Below are positions 1 through 9,179 of a DNA stretch of 64,000 nucleotides, piece by piece. The first letter of the stretch is position 1; each line of letters begins with the position of its first letter. This stretch comes from Pseudobutyrivibrio ruminis AD2017 (GTDB lineage Bacteria > Bacillota > Clostridia > Lachnospirales > Lachnospiraceae), in contig NZ_KE384162.1 of the NCBI RefSeq assembly GCF_000424305.1, positions 434,001 through 498,000 of the forward strand, read 5' to 3'. The notes below the pieces were generated by a model. The model was not told where the DNA came from. It was given only the letters and a program-made list of their open reading frames with translations, and made no database searches. The position numbers were made by a program, and so were the translations under genes.

Positions 1-218
1 TCTGCAATGTACTGCTGAGCAAGACACACCTGGTAGAATTCTTCAATAACTTCCTCCTTGAGCGCTGGAGAAATGCTTCTCGTATTCGCAATCTCAAGTG
101 TAAGTTCCTCTATTTCCTCTTCCTTGAGATGTTTGAAAATCTGAGCGGATTTCTCTGGCCCAAGAGCAATTAAAAGTATAGCTGCTTTTTGTACGCCGTT
201 TAAATCTTCAGTTGCCAT
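1..218 (-). CDS. fliG: Flagellar motor switch protein FliG, N-terminal part (cut by window edge)
   Basis: FliG sits in the cytoplasmic C-ring, couples the stator to rotor rotation and binds the C-terminus of FliF. Translating the minus strand from ATG at 218 gives MATEDLNGVQKAAILLIALG and then a stretch rich in Glu and Leu, typical of the FliG N-terminal domain, which is the FliF-binding part. About 72 residues are present and the rest lies before position 1. The ATG is 3 nt after the fliF stop, with a GGGGAG ribosome site inside the end of fliF, so the two are translationally coupled. The assignment rests on the N-terminal sequence and on position directly after fliF. Confidence 0.93.
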   Translation of the reverse strand, partial: MATEDLNGVQKAAILLIALGPEKSAQIFKHLKEEEIEELTLEIANTRSISPALKEEVIEEFYQVCLAQQYIA

Positions 219-221
219 AAA

Positions 222-1841
222 TTATGCTCCCCAATCCTCGTTTAGCCAATTTCTCAAAAGCTGAGCAACAGCTTCTGGTTTCTCATCCACAAATTTTTCG
301 ATAAGGATACGAGCCTCTGATTTTTCTGTGTAGCCAATATCCTCTAATTCTTCTTCCTCCTCTTCCTGAGTAGAAGCAATCAAATCGTCAATGGTAAGCT
401 CCTGTTCAACAGGTTCTTCCTCTGCCTCAGTCTTAAGACTTCTAAATACAACGAAGCCAAGCATTGCAAATATAAGAAGTGCAAGAACGATTTGAAGTAT
501 ATCTGTTACTGAAATTCCAGGTCCCTCTGAATACTGGAACATTGGAATTTCATAAGCGACCACCTTAACACTTGCCACTGGAAATCCAGTAGCCTGAGCA
601 ACAACCTCTACAATATCATCAGTAACCTCCTGCTGAATTGGATCAGAATTTTCCTTTACAAACTCATCGAAGGTCTGTCCCAATTCATCTAAGGTGCCAT
701 CCTTTTCCATTTTATCCTGATTATATATTGCATAGGTCTTACATGTTACTGATATAGAAGAATCTTCCAAAACTCGCTTTCCCATTTCATCCTTATGAGT
801 TGTGATTCTCTCATCTGGCAGATAATCCTTATAGAATTCTTCTGTAGATGTTTCTGTCTGATTATTATCCTCCATAACGTAAGTGGTATCATCATCATTT
901 GTATCCGTTCCTGGTACACCACCTGCGCCATTTACTGAGTTAGAGCTGGAACCTGATTCACTATCTAGATAGCCTTCTGTTCTACCTTCATCTATTGAAT
1001 AATCGTAATCAACATAGCTGTTTTCATCAAAGTTCATTGAAAGATTAACGCCAACAGAAATATCATCATAAAGATTAGTGCCATCTAAAACCTTGTGAAC
1101 TCTTTCAGCTATTTCATTACTTGCTTTTTGTCTTACATCCTGATTGCCTTTCGCACTGGATAAGGATGTTGTCTCCTCATCTCCTGGGAAAAGCATATTA
1201 CCTTCTGTATCCATAATGGAAATGTTATCAGTAGTATCATTTCCCAAAGTGCAGGCTACATATCTTGCTAGGCCTCTAGCTGTTTCTGCTGGCATTTCAG
1301 ATGAAAGGGTCAATGTAATTGTAGCCCAGGATGGTTCTCTTTTTGCAATTAATGTTCCATCCTGCTCAGGAATATTTAGTATTACATCTGCATGCTCTAT
1401 CATTGATTGAAGTTCTAGAGTCTTTTCGTACTTTTGCTCTAGAAACTCTTGATATTTCTTTTGCTTATCAGCCTCTGTGGTAGAAAAGCTTCCGTCAAAG
1501 ACGTCCTTCATGGAATAGCCAGAGCTTGGAATATCATTAGAACCAAGGACGACATTCATCTGTCCATAGTCCTTATCAACAACGTAGAATGTAAAGCCGT
1601 CTTCACTGGTTTGATATTTAACGCCCTCACCTTCAAGCAATTCCTTAACCTGTGCGGCCTGTGCTCCATCCTCACACTGAATCAGTTCAACGTAATTCGG
1701 TCTTGTAATGACAACCGCTAAAATAATAAAAGACACAAGAACAACAGCAGTAATTGACACTATCAATACCTGCTGTCGCTTTGTGAACTTTCTCCACCAT
1801 TCAAGTATTCGGTTTATGATTGCTTGGATTTGTTCTGGCAT
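222..1841 (-). CDS. fliF: Flagellar MS-ring protein FliF
   Basis: FliF forms the MS ring in the cytoplasmic membrane, on which the flagellar export gate and C-ring assemble. The 539-residue product has a membrane segment at about residues 24-46, a long periplasmic-type ring-building region with a low-complexity Ser/Gly/Asn/Asp loop near 300-325, and a second membrane segment at about 443-466. A very acidic cytoplasmic linker with a run of Glu follows. The last 30 residues (510-539) match the conserved FliG-binding tail ending in a Trp-Leu-Asn-Glu-Asp motif. Length and architecture are normal for the family. It lies between fliE and fliG in the flgB-flgC-fliE-fliF-fliG order, and a GGGGAG site precedes the ATG. 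Confidence 0.96.
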   Translation of the reverse strand: MPEQIQAIINRILEWWRKFTKRQQVLIVSITAVVLVSFIILAVVITRPNYVELIQCEDGAQAAQVKELLEGEGVKYQTSEDGFTFYVVDKDYGQMNVVLGSNDIPSSGYSMKDVFDGSFSTTEADKQKKYQEFLEQKYEKTLELQSMIEHADVILNIPEQDGTLIAKREPSWATITLTLSSEMPAETARGLARYVACTLGNDTTDNISIMDTEGNMLFPGDEETTSLSSAKGNQDVRQKASNEIAERVHKVLDGTNLYDDISVGVNLSMNFDENSYVDYDYSIDEGRTEGYLDSESGSSSNSVNGAGGVPGTDTNDDDTTYVMEDNNQTETSTEEFYKDYLPDERITTHKDEMGKRVLEDSSISVTCKTYAIYNQDKMEKDGTLDELGQTFDEFVKENSDPIQQEVTDDIVEVVAQATGFPVASVKVVAYEIPMFQYSEGPGISVTDILQIVLALLIFAMLGFVVFRSLKTEAEEEPVEQELTIDDLIASTQEEEEEELEDIGYTEKSEARILIEKFVDEKPEAVAQLLRNWLNEDWGA

Positions 1842-1877
1842 ATTATCTCCCCTTTAAACTCATTAATAATACCTAAA

Positions 1878-2183
1878 CTATATCTGCATTTGCATTATCT
1901 GCTGGTACGCTTCAAGTACCCTGTCTCTAACAGCAACAGTGTATTGGAGTGCAATATTTGCTTTTTGCTCCGCAATCATTAAATCGTGAGTGTTATCTGT
2001 CTCACCAAGAGAAAAAGCAATCTCCTCTTTATGAGCAGCTTGTATTTGTGAATTAGTATCATTCACCAAATTCATTACAGAATCAAGCATGCTCTGAAAT
2101 CCTTTATCTGCATCCACCTTTACTTCAGCTGTGGATGTAACTGGCGTTGCGCCATATAATTCCTTAATAGCAGCAATATCCAT
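1878..2183 (-). CDS. fliE: Flagellar hook-basal body protein FliE
   Basis: FliE is the small adaptor between the MS ring and the proximal rod. The 101-residue product has a variable N-terminus and a conserved helical C-terminus, with a motif like DLMIAEQKANIALQYTVAVR followed by a region ending in YQQIMQMQI. This matches the FliE family, whose C-terminus is the conserved assembly part. A GGGGAGGAG ribosome site lies just before the ATG. It is the third gene of the flgB operon, between flgC and fliF, with spacings of 48 and 36 nt. Confidence 0.94.
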   Translation of the reverse strand: MDIAAIKELYGATPVTSTAEVKVDADKGFQSMLDSVMNLVNDTNSQIQAAHKEEIAFSLGETDNTHDLMIAEQKANIALQYTVAVRDRVLEAYQQIMQMQI

Positions 2184-2231
2184 TTAGCTCCTCCCCTGAC
2201 CTTTATTTAAAATGACCCCTCCTTGATATAG

Positions 2232-2684
2232 TTACTGTCCAACCTGAATTCCTGTTGTTGCCATACTCTTTATAGCTTGGAAGGCTGTAACATTTGCTTC
2301 ATAAGAACGACTGGCATCAATAAGGTTAGTCATTTCTGTAACCGTATTTACGTTAGGATATCTAACATATCCGTTTTCGTCAGCATCAGGATGGGAAGGA
2401 TCATAAGCCATTATGAAATCCGTTTCGGTATCCTCAGAAACCTTGGTTACCTTAACACCATTTCCCATATAAGCCGCTGTGCTATCTTTAAGAATATGTT
2501 TAAATGATGGTACGCCTGCCTTTAACTGCTTTTCCTGAAATGTAACAATCTTTCTTCTGTATGGGCCACCGTTTTCAGTACGTGTAGTACTTACATTAGC
2601 AATATTTTCAGCAATAACATCCATTCTAAAGCGTTGTGCTGTCATTCCAGTAGCTGCAATATCAAAAGGTTGAAATAATCCCAT
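2232..2684 (-). CDS. flgC: Flagellar basal-body rod protein FlgC
   Basis: FlgC is a proximal rod subunit exported through the flagellar type III apparatus. The 150-residue product begins with a rod-type N-terminal helix (FDIAATGMTAQRFRMDVIAE) followed by NIAN, the FlgC/FlgB hallmark. It contains a YVRYPNVNTVTEMTNLIDAS segment typical of FlgC and ends with the conserved C-terminal helix (SYEANVTAFQAIKSM). The length is standard. It follows flgB by 25 nt and precedes fliE. Confidence 0.96.
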   Translation of the reverse strand: MGLFQPFDIAATGMTAQRFRMDVIAENIANVSTTRTENGGPYRRKIVTFQEKQLKAGVPSFKHILKDSTAAYMGNGVKVTKVSEDTETDFIMAYDPSHPDADENGYVRYPNVNTVTEMTNLIDASRSYEANVTAFQAIKSMATTGIQVGQ

Positions 2685-2709
2685 AGCCTAACCTCCTAAC
2701 TGAAGCTGA

Positions 2710-3108
2710 TTACTTAGAAATCACCGACTTGAATCTATTAAATTCATTAGTGGTGCTGGTCATAAGTGCCTGGTACCTAATAGTCTCAGATGCAAGCTCT
2801 ACGTTTTCGGTATCCATATCAACATTGTTACCATCTAATCTATATGAATAATTTTTGTAGTCTGTATATTCAATTCCTTCAACTTTATGTCCATCATCAT
2901 CAAGCATGTTAACTGCACGCTCTAGAGATGTTTCACGAGTGCCCAGGAGTTCTTTTCTAAGGACGCTTTCGAACTCAATATCCTGCCTTTTATAGCCAGG
3001 AGTATCGTCATTAGCCATGTTGTTGAGTATTAAAGTCTGTCTCTGCCAACTAACATCAGCTGTATTATCTAGTGCATTTACAAAACCAAAAGCATCCGAA
3101 GTAATCAT
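2710..3108 (-). CDS. flgB: Flagellar basal-body rod protein FlgB
   Basis: FlgB is another proximal rod subunit and is encoded first in this flagellar operon. The 132-residue product has a rod N-terminus with a NNMAN motif and the downstream DTPGYKRQDIEFE segment, and a C-terminal helix with ETIRYQALMTSTTNEF. A good ribosome site, GGAGG, precedes ATG at 3108. The gene lies 244 nt downstream of codY across a terminator and a candidate promoter, so the flagellar operon probably starts here. In other Firmicutes codY is likewise directly upstream of flgB. Confidence 0.95.
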   Translation of the reverse strand: MITSDAFGFVNALDNTADVSWQRQTLILNNMANDDTPGYKRQDIEFESVLRKELLGTRETSLERAVNMLDDDGHKVEGIEYTDYKNYSYRLDGNNVDMDTENVELASETIRYQALMTSTTNEFNRFKSVISK

Positions 3109-3134
3109 AAAATATACCTCCTAGATTAATTCTA

Positions 3135-3162
3135 ATTATAAATAATATGTAAAAAAACACAA
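3135..3162 (-). promoter_or_regulatory. Candidate sigma-A promoter for flgB operon
   Basis: On the minus strand, TTGTGT (3162-3157) and TATAAT (3140-3135) are separated by 16 nt, and the flgB ribosome site lies about 15 nt downstream. The surrounding region is very A/T rich, so chance matches are likely. No sigma-28 type motif was seen. Confidence 0.4.
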
Positions 3163-3303
3163 GGGATTTTTACATCATCTAGTACAACTTTCACAAACCA
3201 AATACAAGAATTAGTATTGAACATAAATATTAAAAAGATATTTATATATATATTATGCTATTTTTGTGTAAAAGTTATGAAAAATAACCGCTTTTTATAA
3301 ATA

Positions 3304-3335
3304 AACAAAAAAGGACCTACTTCAAGTAAGTCCTT
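3304..3335 (-). terminator. Intrinsic terminator after codY
   Basis: The minus strand reads a 10-bp stem with one mismatch (AAGGACTTAC / GTAGGTCCTT) around a TGAA loop, followed by a T-rich tail. It starts 17 nt past the codY stop and separates codY from the flagellar operon. Confidence 0.85.
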
Positions 3336-3352
3336 TTATTACACAAATCCGT

Positions 3353-4129
3353 TTATTTATTTTTCTTAATTTCATCAAGTTCATCAAATACAACATCATT
3401 TAACACCTTAATGTATGTACCCTTCATACCTGAAGAACGAGATTCGATAACTCCTGCTGACTCGAACTTGCGAAGAGCATTTACGATAACTGATCTTGTT
3501 ATACCTACTCTATCGGCAATTTTTGATGCAACCAACACCCCTTCGGTACCATCTAATTCATCGAAGATGTGAATGATTGCTTCAAGCTCTGAGTATGAAA
3601 GTGTTGAAATAGCACTTTTAACTACCTGAAGCTTTCTGTTTTCCTCTGCAGACTCTTCGTTAACTGAACGCATCATTTCAAGACCAACAACTGTTGTACC
3701 ATACTCAGTTAAGATAATATCGTCAATATCATACTGCTTGTCAAATCTATAAACAAATAATGTTCCAAGTCTTTCGCCTGCAATATCAATTGGAGCAATG
3801 ATTGCTGAATACATATCTATATCAGATTTCTCAAAGCCAAGAGTCTTAAGATTAACATTTTCCTTTGTAGAAAGGATTGAAAGTAATCTTTCGTTTAAAA
3901 GAGGATCGATAAAACCACCAACCTCATCAACAATAAGCTCGCCGATTTCTGTTGTATTTGGAAGATGTGAAAGTCCAAGTACTTTACCCTTCTTTGAAAT
4001 AACAAGTACTGATGAATCAAGGATTTCTGTAAGTACAGAACAGATATCATTGAATACCACCTTTGATGAATTGTTATTATGAAGAAGCTTTCCTATCTTT
4101 CTTGTCTTGTCTAATAACTGTACACTCAT
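3353..4129 (-). CDS. codY: GTP- and branched-chain amino acid-sensing global repressor CodY
   Basis: CodY represses genes for amino acid uptake and stationary-phase functions when GTP and branched-chain amino acids are plentiful. The 258-residue product has an N-terminal GAF sensor domain (about residues 1-155). Its C-terminal winged helix contains SKIADRVGITRSVIVNALRK followed by FESAGVIESRSSGMKGT, nearly identical to the family DNA-binding motif. The ATG at 4129 is preceded by AGGAGG-type sequence. A candidate CodY box and a well-formed promoter lie just upstream, which suggests autoregulation. The gene lies between topA and flgB, a familiar Firmicutes arrangement. Confidence 0.98.
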   Translation of the reverse strand: MSVQLLDKTRKIGKLLHNNNSSKVVFNDICSVLTEILDSSVLVISKKGKVLGLSHLPNTTEIGELIVDEVGGFIDPLLNERLLSILSTKENVNLKTLGFEKSDIDMYSAIIAPIDIAGERLGTLFVYRFDKQYDIDDIILTEYGTTVVGLEMMRSVNEESAEENRKLQVVKSAISTLSYSELEAIIHIFDELDGTEGVLVASKIADRVGITRSVIVNALRKFESAGVIESRSSGMKGTYIKVLNDVVFDELDEIKKNK

Positions 4130-4210
4130 TTTAAACTATATTCCTCCTAAATCTAAACATACTCAAACATTCATAATCATCTTTCCCCTAATTTTGTGAA
4201 ATTTGTGTAT

Positions 4211-4239
4211 ATTATAGCACCGATTGATACAAATTACAA
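4211..4239 (-). promoter_or_regulatory. codY promoter
   Basis: Minus strand TTGTAA (4239-4234), a 17-nt spacer and TATAAT (4216-4211). It lies about 80 nt upstream of the codY ATG, between the topA stop and codY. Confidence 0.6.
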
Positions 4240-4240
4240 A

Positions 4241-4255
4241 TAATATCAGAAAATT
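4241..4255 (-). promoter_or_regulatory. Candidate CodY-binding box upstream of codY
   Basis: Minus strand AATTTTCTGATATTA matches 12 of 15 positions of the CodY consensus AATTTTCWGAAAATT. It abuts the -35 box of the codY promoter, a position suited to autoregulation. A/T-rich background means one such match has limited weight. Confidence 0.5.
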
Positions 4256-4259
4256 TATA

Positions 4260-6332
4260 CTATTTATTCTGATTTTCAACAAATCTGCATTCATCGTTGG
4301 CGCAAACTAATTTATTGCCCTTCTCAACCATGTAGGTTCCACACTTAGGACATTTTTCAGTAGTTGGTCTAGACCAGCTGATAAAATCACATTCTGGATG
4401 ATTAGCGCATCCAAAGAACTTTCTACCCTTCTGAGACTTTCTGATAACAACATCTCCACCACACTTAGGGCATGGAACACCAATCTTCTCAAGGAATGGC
4501 TTTGTATTGCGGCATTCTGGGAAGCCTGGGCAAGCTAAGAATTTTCCGTGAGGACCGAATTTGACAACCATGTTTCGACCACATTCCTCACAGATAACGT
4601 CTGTAACCTCATCATGAATCTCAACCTTTGCAAGTTCTTCCTCTGCAACTTTAACAGCCTTTTCAAGGTCTGGATAGAAGTTTCTAACAACTGACTTCCA
4701 TTCAACATTACCTTCTTCTACTCCGTCTAAAAGAAGCTCAAGATTAGCTGTAAACTTATCATCTACAATGATTGGGAAGGATGCTTCCATAATAGAATTA
4801 ACAACCTCTCCAAGCTCTGTAACAAAAAGATTCTTTGCTTCCTTTGTGATGTAGTGACGCTTAATTAATGTTGTTATAGTAGGCGAATAAGTACTTGGTC
4901 TACCAATTCCAAGCTCCTCAAGAGTCTTAACAAGTGAAGCCTCTGTAAAATGAGGTGCTGGCTGAGTAAAGTGCTGTTTTTCTTCAAAGCTATTGAATTT
5001 AAGCTTAGTATCCTCTGTAAGCTTAGAAAGTGGATGTGTCTTTGACTCCTCTTCGTCATCAGCAGATACGTAAATCATCATGAATCCATCAAAATTGATA
5101 GATGAATCAGCTGCTGTAAACACATGATTCTTAGCCTGTACATTAAGAGATACTGTATCATAAATTGCATTTGCCATCTGGCTTGCAACGAATCTCTTCC
5201 AAACAAGCTGATATAGTCTAAACTGATCTCTTGTTAAGCTATCTTTAATTTCTGATGGAATAAGCTCAATATTAGCAGGACGAATAGCCTCATGAGCATC
5301 CTGTACCTTGCCACTATTCTTCTTAGCAGAAACATTTGCCTTTGATAAATAATTCTCTCCGTAATTACCAGTAATAAATTCTTCCGCAGCCGCTCTAGCT
5401 TCATCAGAAACTCTAGTTGAATCTGTACGAAGGTATGTAATAAGACCGATTGTGCCATGTCCCTTTACGCTAACACCTTCATAAAGCTGCTGTGCAACAC
5501 TCATTGTCTTTTGAATTGAAAAATTCAAAGCCTTTGAAGCTTCCTGTTGCATAGTAGATGTTGTAAATGGAAGTGGCGCCTTCTTCTCTCTTGTGCCCTT
5601 TTTAATAGATGCTATTGAAAAATCAGCACCTTTCAAATCTTCCATTATCTTATCAAGACTTTCCTTATCTGAAATGTCTTTCTTACCAGATGTATCGCCA
5701 TAATATTTAGCGACGATTGGTTTTTTAGAATGTTCTGCATCAAGCAAAACATCAAGTGTGTAATATTCCTGTGGTATAAAAGAATCTATTTCTTTTTCTC
5801 TATCACAGATGATTCGAAGAGCTACAGACTGAACACGTCCAGCCGATAAGCCTCTTTTGACCTTTGCCCAAAGAAGTGGTGAAATCTTATATCCAACCAT
5901 TCTATCAAGCATACGTCTAGCTTGCTGCGCATCAACAAGATCCATATCAATTTCTCTAGGATTCTTAAGTGCGTTTTTAACAGCTGTTTTTGTAATTTCG
6001 TTAAAGGTAATACGATATACCTTTTTATCTTGTAAATTAAGGGCGTGAGTAAGATGCCATGAAATAGCTTCTCCCTCACGGTCGGGATCAGTTGCGAGAT
6101 AAATCTTATCCGCTTTCTTTACTTCCTTGCGAAGCGCAGCAAGTAACTCTCCCTTTCCACGAATTGTAATATATTTAGGTTCAAAATCATTATCTGGGTC
6201 AAAGCCAAGCTGGCTCTTTGGCATGTCTCTAACATGACCTTGAGAAGCCATAACCTCATAATTACTGCCTAAAAATTTCTTGATTGTATGCACCTTCGCA
6301 GGCGACTCCACAATAACTAGATTTTTTGCCAT
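4260..6332 (-). CDS. topA: DNA topoisomerase I
   Basis: Type IA topoisomerase that relaxes negatively supercoiled DNA through a 5'-phosphotyrosine intermediate. The 690-residue product starts with a TOPRIM domain (NLVIVESPAKVHTIKKFLG, later DPDREGEAISWHL). It has the catalytic Tyr in GLITYLRTDSTR and ends in three four-Cys zinc ribbons (CEECG...C, CPKCGG...C, CPKCGT...C) between about residue 575 and the C-terminus. All expected parts are present. The dprA-topA-codY order is typical of clostridia. The gene has its own candidate promoter in the 129-nt gap after dprA. Confidence 0.98.
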   Translation of the reverse strand: MAKNLVIVESPAKVHTIKKFLGSNYEVMASQGHVRDMPKSQLGFDPDNDFEPKYITIRGKGELLAALRKEVKKADKIYLATDPDREGEAISWHLTHALNLQDKKVYRITFNEITKTAVKNALKNPREIDMDLVDAQQARRMLDRMVGYKISPLLWAKVKRGLSAGRVQSVALRIICDREKEIDSFIPQEYYTLDVLLDAEHSKKPIVAKYYGDTSGKKDISDKESLDKIMEDLKGADFSIASIKKGTREKKAPLPFTTSTMQQEASKALNFSIQKTMSVAQQLYEGVSVKGHGTIGLITYLRTDSTRVSDEARAAAEEFITGNYGENYLSKANVSAKKNSGKVQDAHEAIRPANIELIPSEIKDSLTRDQFRLYQLVWKRFVASQMANAIYDTVSLNVQAKNHVFTAADSSINFDGFMMIYVSADDEEESKTHPLSKLTEDTKLKFNSFEEKQHFTQPAPHFTEASLVKTLEELGIGRPSTYSPTITTLIKRHYITKEAKNLFVTELGEVVNSIMEASFPIIVDDKFTANLELLLDGVEEGNVEWKSVVRNFYPDLEKAVKVAEEELAKVEIHDEVTDVICEECGRNMVVKFGPHGKFLACPGFPECRNTKPFLEKIGVPCPKCGGDVVIRKSQKGRKFFGCANHPECDFISWSRPTTEKCPKCGTYMVEKGNKLVCANDECRFVENQNK

Positions 6333-6372
6333 TTAAATTTGCTCCTATATCTTAAAATAGAAATCGTTTCTC

Positions 6373-6401
6373 ACTATACAACATTATTTTTTTATTTTCA
6401 A
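6373..6401 (-). promoter_or_regulatory. Candidate topA promoter
   Basis: Minus strand TTGAAA (6401-6396), 17-nt spacer, TATAGT (6378-6373), about 40 nt upstream of the topA ATG. Confidence 0.5.
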
Positions 6402-6461
6402 GAAAAAATTACCTCTATTGATGGAACAATTTAAATAAGTAGTATGTAATCTGACTACAAA

Positions 6462-7556
6462 TCATTCCATTTTTACGTAATTATTTTTGAAGACCTCAGT
6501 TAGTATTCCTTCCTTTTCTAAGGACAATACAAGTGATAACAGTTTTAAATAATCCAGCTTGCTCTCTTCTAGTGCAGTAGAAAGACTTTTAGGATATTCA
6601 TCAAACAAATCATATACCATCTTTTGTTCTTCAGTAAGTTTTAGATTTCTTTTTTTGTTATTTTCAACTTTGGGACTTTGGCCATATGCCTCTAATAATT
6701 CATTAATAAACAAATCAATATCACAGATTATTCCGGCACCCTGTGCAATAAGCTTATTAGTTCCCGTACTTAAGCTATCTCCGATACGCCCTGGAGTAAC
6801 ATATATATCCTTGCCGTGCTCTAGAGCAAAATCTGCTGTTATCAAAGATCCAGATTTTTCTCTGGCTTCAATAACTACTACTATATCAGAAAGTGCCGAT
6901 ACAATTCTATTTCTTCTAGGAAAATTCATTGCAAGTGGACTGGTACCCAGTTGATATTCTGATATAACTGCACCACCTGATGATACTATTTCTTCATATA
7001 TTAAGCTATTCTCACTAGGATAAATAACATCACATCCGCTTCCTAATATAGCAACAGTATTCCCACCTTTATCAAGACAGCCTCTGTGTCCATAGGTGTC
7101 AATTCCTCTAGCCATTCCGCTAATTACTGTAAATCCATTTGCTCCTAATTTTTCACCAAGTTCCAAGGCAAGCTTCTTGCCATAAGCGCTGCATCTTCTC
7201 GCTCCAACTATTGATACAGCTCTTTTAAAATCAGGTAGCTTTCCTATATAAAACAGGCCATAAGGGACATCATATATATTCTTAAGCTTTTCAGGAAAAT
7301 CATCACTTTCGATAGTAACAAAGGAAAATGGTGTATTACAAAAATCATAATACTCCTTCTCCAAATCAAATTTATTTTTATGCTCCAAAAAGGCGTCTAT
7401 TGTTTTTTCATCCAATAGCTTCGAAGCCATAAGTTCTGCCTTTGTTGCATTATATATGTTATAGCTATCGTAAAAAAAGTCAATCAGTTTAGCCTTCTTG
7501 CCATATGGAACATCCTCATTTTTCATGAAAAAATATTGGTAATGTTTGCTTTCCAT
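6462..7556 (-). CDS. dprA: DNA-processing protein DprA (Smf)
   Basis: DprA binds incoming single-stranded DNA during transformation and loads RecA. The product contains the Rossmann-like core: SIVGARRCSAYGKKLA, then ISGMARGIDTYGHRG, ILGSGCDVIYP and NFPRRNRIVSALSD, with GSLITADFALEHG further on. A C-terminal winged-helix-like tail follows. The start is set at the ATG at 7556, which overlaps the comM stop by one base and is preceded by GGAGGAGGG. An in-frame TTG 18 nt upstream has no suitable ribosome site. The protein is then 364 residues. It is coupled to comM, another competence gene; DprA is also common in bacteria not known to be transformable. Confidence 0.95.
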   Translation of the reverse strand: MESKHYQYFFMKNEDVPYGKKAKLIDFFYDSYNIYNATKAELMASKLLDEKTIDAFLEHKNKFDLEKEYYDFCNTPFSFVTIESDDFPEKLKNIYDVPYGLFYIGKLPDFKRAVSIVGARRCSAYGKKLALELGEKLGANGFTVISGMARGIDTYGHRGCLDKGGNTVAILGSGCDVIYPSENSLIYEEIVSSGGAVISEYQLGTSPLAMNFPRRNRIVSALSDIVVVIEAREKSGSLITADFALEHGKDIYVTPGRIGDSLSTGTNKLIAQGAGIICDIDLFINELLEAYGQSPKVENNKKRNLKLTEEQKMVYDLFDEYPKSLSTALEESKLDYLKLLSLVLSLEKEGILTEVFKNNYVKME

Positions 7557-9088
7557 TAGATGCCCTCCTCCCAATATCTTTTATCCAAGCCACGATAACA
7601 CAAGGCCTCCTGCAAATGTTCTAGAAGTATATCTTCACTTCCTGCCATGTCCGCGATAGTTCTGGCGACTCTTAGAACCTTATGGTAAGTTCTTGCAGTA
7701 AGGGAGTATTTTTCATACATTTGCTCCATATATTCAATTTCTTCATCAGATAAGCTGCAGAATTTATTCATCAGGCCGCTCGGAATCTGACTGTTGAATT
7801 TGAAATCATAATCCTTAAAACGGTTCCTTTGAATCTGCTGACATTTAATTACTCGCTCTCTAATATCAAATGAGCTTTCATTGTTCTGTTTCATTGAAAT
7901 CTGGGCAAAATTTAATGTCGGAGCTTCTACACAAATATCAATTCTATCTAAAAGAGGCTGTGATATTTTTGATAAATATCTTTGAATTGACATTCTTGTA
8001 CAATGACATCTGTTTAAGTCAGGATAATAACCACAAGAGCACGGATTCATTGCAGCCACTAACACGAAATCAGCTGGAAAAGTGAAGCTTCCTGCAGCTC
8101 TTGAGATATTCACCTGCTTATCCTCTAACGGCTGTCTTAAAATCTCCAATGTACTTTTATTAAATTCCGTAAGCTCATCTAAAAATAAAACTCCTCTGTG
8201 AGCTAATGATATTTCCCCAGGATGAGGATTATGTCCTCCTCCAACAAGCCCCTGTGCTGAGACAGTATGGTGTGGACTTCTAAAAGGTCTTGATGTAATA
8301 AGTCCCTTTCTTTCATCAAACATTCCGCAAACAGAATAAATCTTTGATAGTTCAAGCTGCTCTTTTTCATCCATCTCAGGAAGAATTGAAGGGATACATT
8401 TTGCAATCATTGATTTACCTGCGCCAGGTGGGCCAACCATAAGCATGTTATGCATGCCAGATATGGCAACCTCACAAGCTCTTCTAAGTGCATGCTGCCC
8501 GTTAATCATAGAAAAATCGCATTCATCTTCCAAGCTGTTATTGCAGATTTCTACTGCAAGCTTTTCTTCTTCAAATCTCCCATCATTCATAAGGTCGATA
8601 ACATCAGATATGTTTTCAACTCCTATGCTTTTTATACCAGAAACCAGTCTTGCCTCAAGAAGATTCTCCTTTGGGACAATCAAAATTTCAAAATTATTCT
8701 TTTTGGCTTCAATCGCCATTGATAACACACCGTTTATAGGCTGTATTTTGCCATCTAAGCCAATTTCTCCGCAAAGACATATAGATGGAAGCTTTTCGCA
8801 TTCAATTACGCCTATAGCCGATAATATGGCCACAGCAATAGGTAAATCAAATCCTGCTCCTGTTTTTCTAATACTTGCTGGGGATAGATTAATGGTCATT
8901 CGTTTAATAGGCAGTGCATAACCTGCATTTTTTAATGCAGCTCTAACTCGCTCCTTTGCCTCCTTCACCTCAGAGGATAGATATCCCACCATCTCAAAAA
9001 TGGGCATACCTTCAGAAATATCTGCTTCCACAGATATTAGCTTTGAATCGATACCAAAAATGGTAGCGGTATTAACAATACTATACAA
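7556..9088 (-). CDS. comM: YifB/ComM family Mg-chelatase-like AAA+ ATPase
   Basis: ComM-type helicases promote branch migration during natural transformation in some bacteria; here the role is inferred from the family. The 510-residue product has an N-terminal Lon-protease-like fold with the typical INLSPASIRKTGAGFDLPIA run. A Walker A follows in MVGPPGAGKSMIAK, then Walker B in VLFLDELTEF, and a zinc-binding insert CSCGYYPDLNRCHC. The start is a TTG at 9088, supported by AAGGAG five bases upstream and by the family N-terminus. It is translationally coupled to dprA. Confidence 0.93.
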   Translation of the reverse strand: MYSIVNTATIFGIDSKLISVEADISEGMPIFEMVGYLSSEVKEAKERVRAALKNAGYALPIKRMTINLSPASIRKTGAGFDLPIAVAILSAIGVIECEKLPSICLCGEIGLDGKIQPINGVLSMAIEAKKNNFEILIVPKENLLEARLVSGIKSIGVENISDVIDLMNDGRFEEEKLAVEICNNSLEDECDFSMINGQHALRRACEVAISGMHNMLMVGPPGAGKSMIAKCIPSILPEMDEKEQLELSKIYSVCGMFDERKGLITSRPFRSPHHTVSAQGLVGGGHNPHPGEISLAHRGVLFLDELTEFNKSTLEILRQPLEDKQVNISRAAGSFTFPADFVLVAAMNPCSCGYYPDLNRCHCTRMSIQRYLSKISQPLLDRIDICVEAPTLNFAQISMKQNNESSFDIRERVIKCQQIQRNRFKDYDFKFNSQIPSGLMNKFCSLSDEEIEYMEQMYEKYSLTARTYHKVLRVARTIADMAGSEDILLEHLQEALCYRGLDKRYWEEGI

Positions 9089-9120
9089 TTGATCTCCTTA
9101 CGGATAGGAAATGAATTTTA

Positions 9121-9160
9121 AAAAAATTAGACAGGCGTTATATTAACATACGCCTGTCTA
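9121..9160 (-). terminator. Intrinsic terminator after trpS
   Basis: The minus strand forms a 10-bp perfect stem (TAGACAGGCG / CGCCTGTCTA, arms 9160-9151 and 9137-9128) followed by a T-rich run. It begins about 20 nt past the trpS stop, between trpS and comM. Confidence 0.85.
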
Positions 9161-9179
9161 AAAATCAACAAAATTATAA

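Noticed and set aside
1144-1721. Plus-strand reading frames inside fliF, and similar frames inside topA, dnaJ, dnaK, thrS and other genes
   Set aside because: They are mirror frames of well-supported coding genes, lack ribosome sites and match no family.
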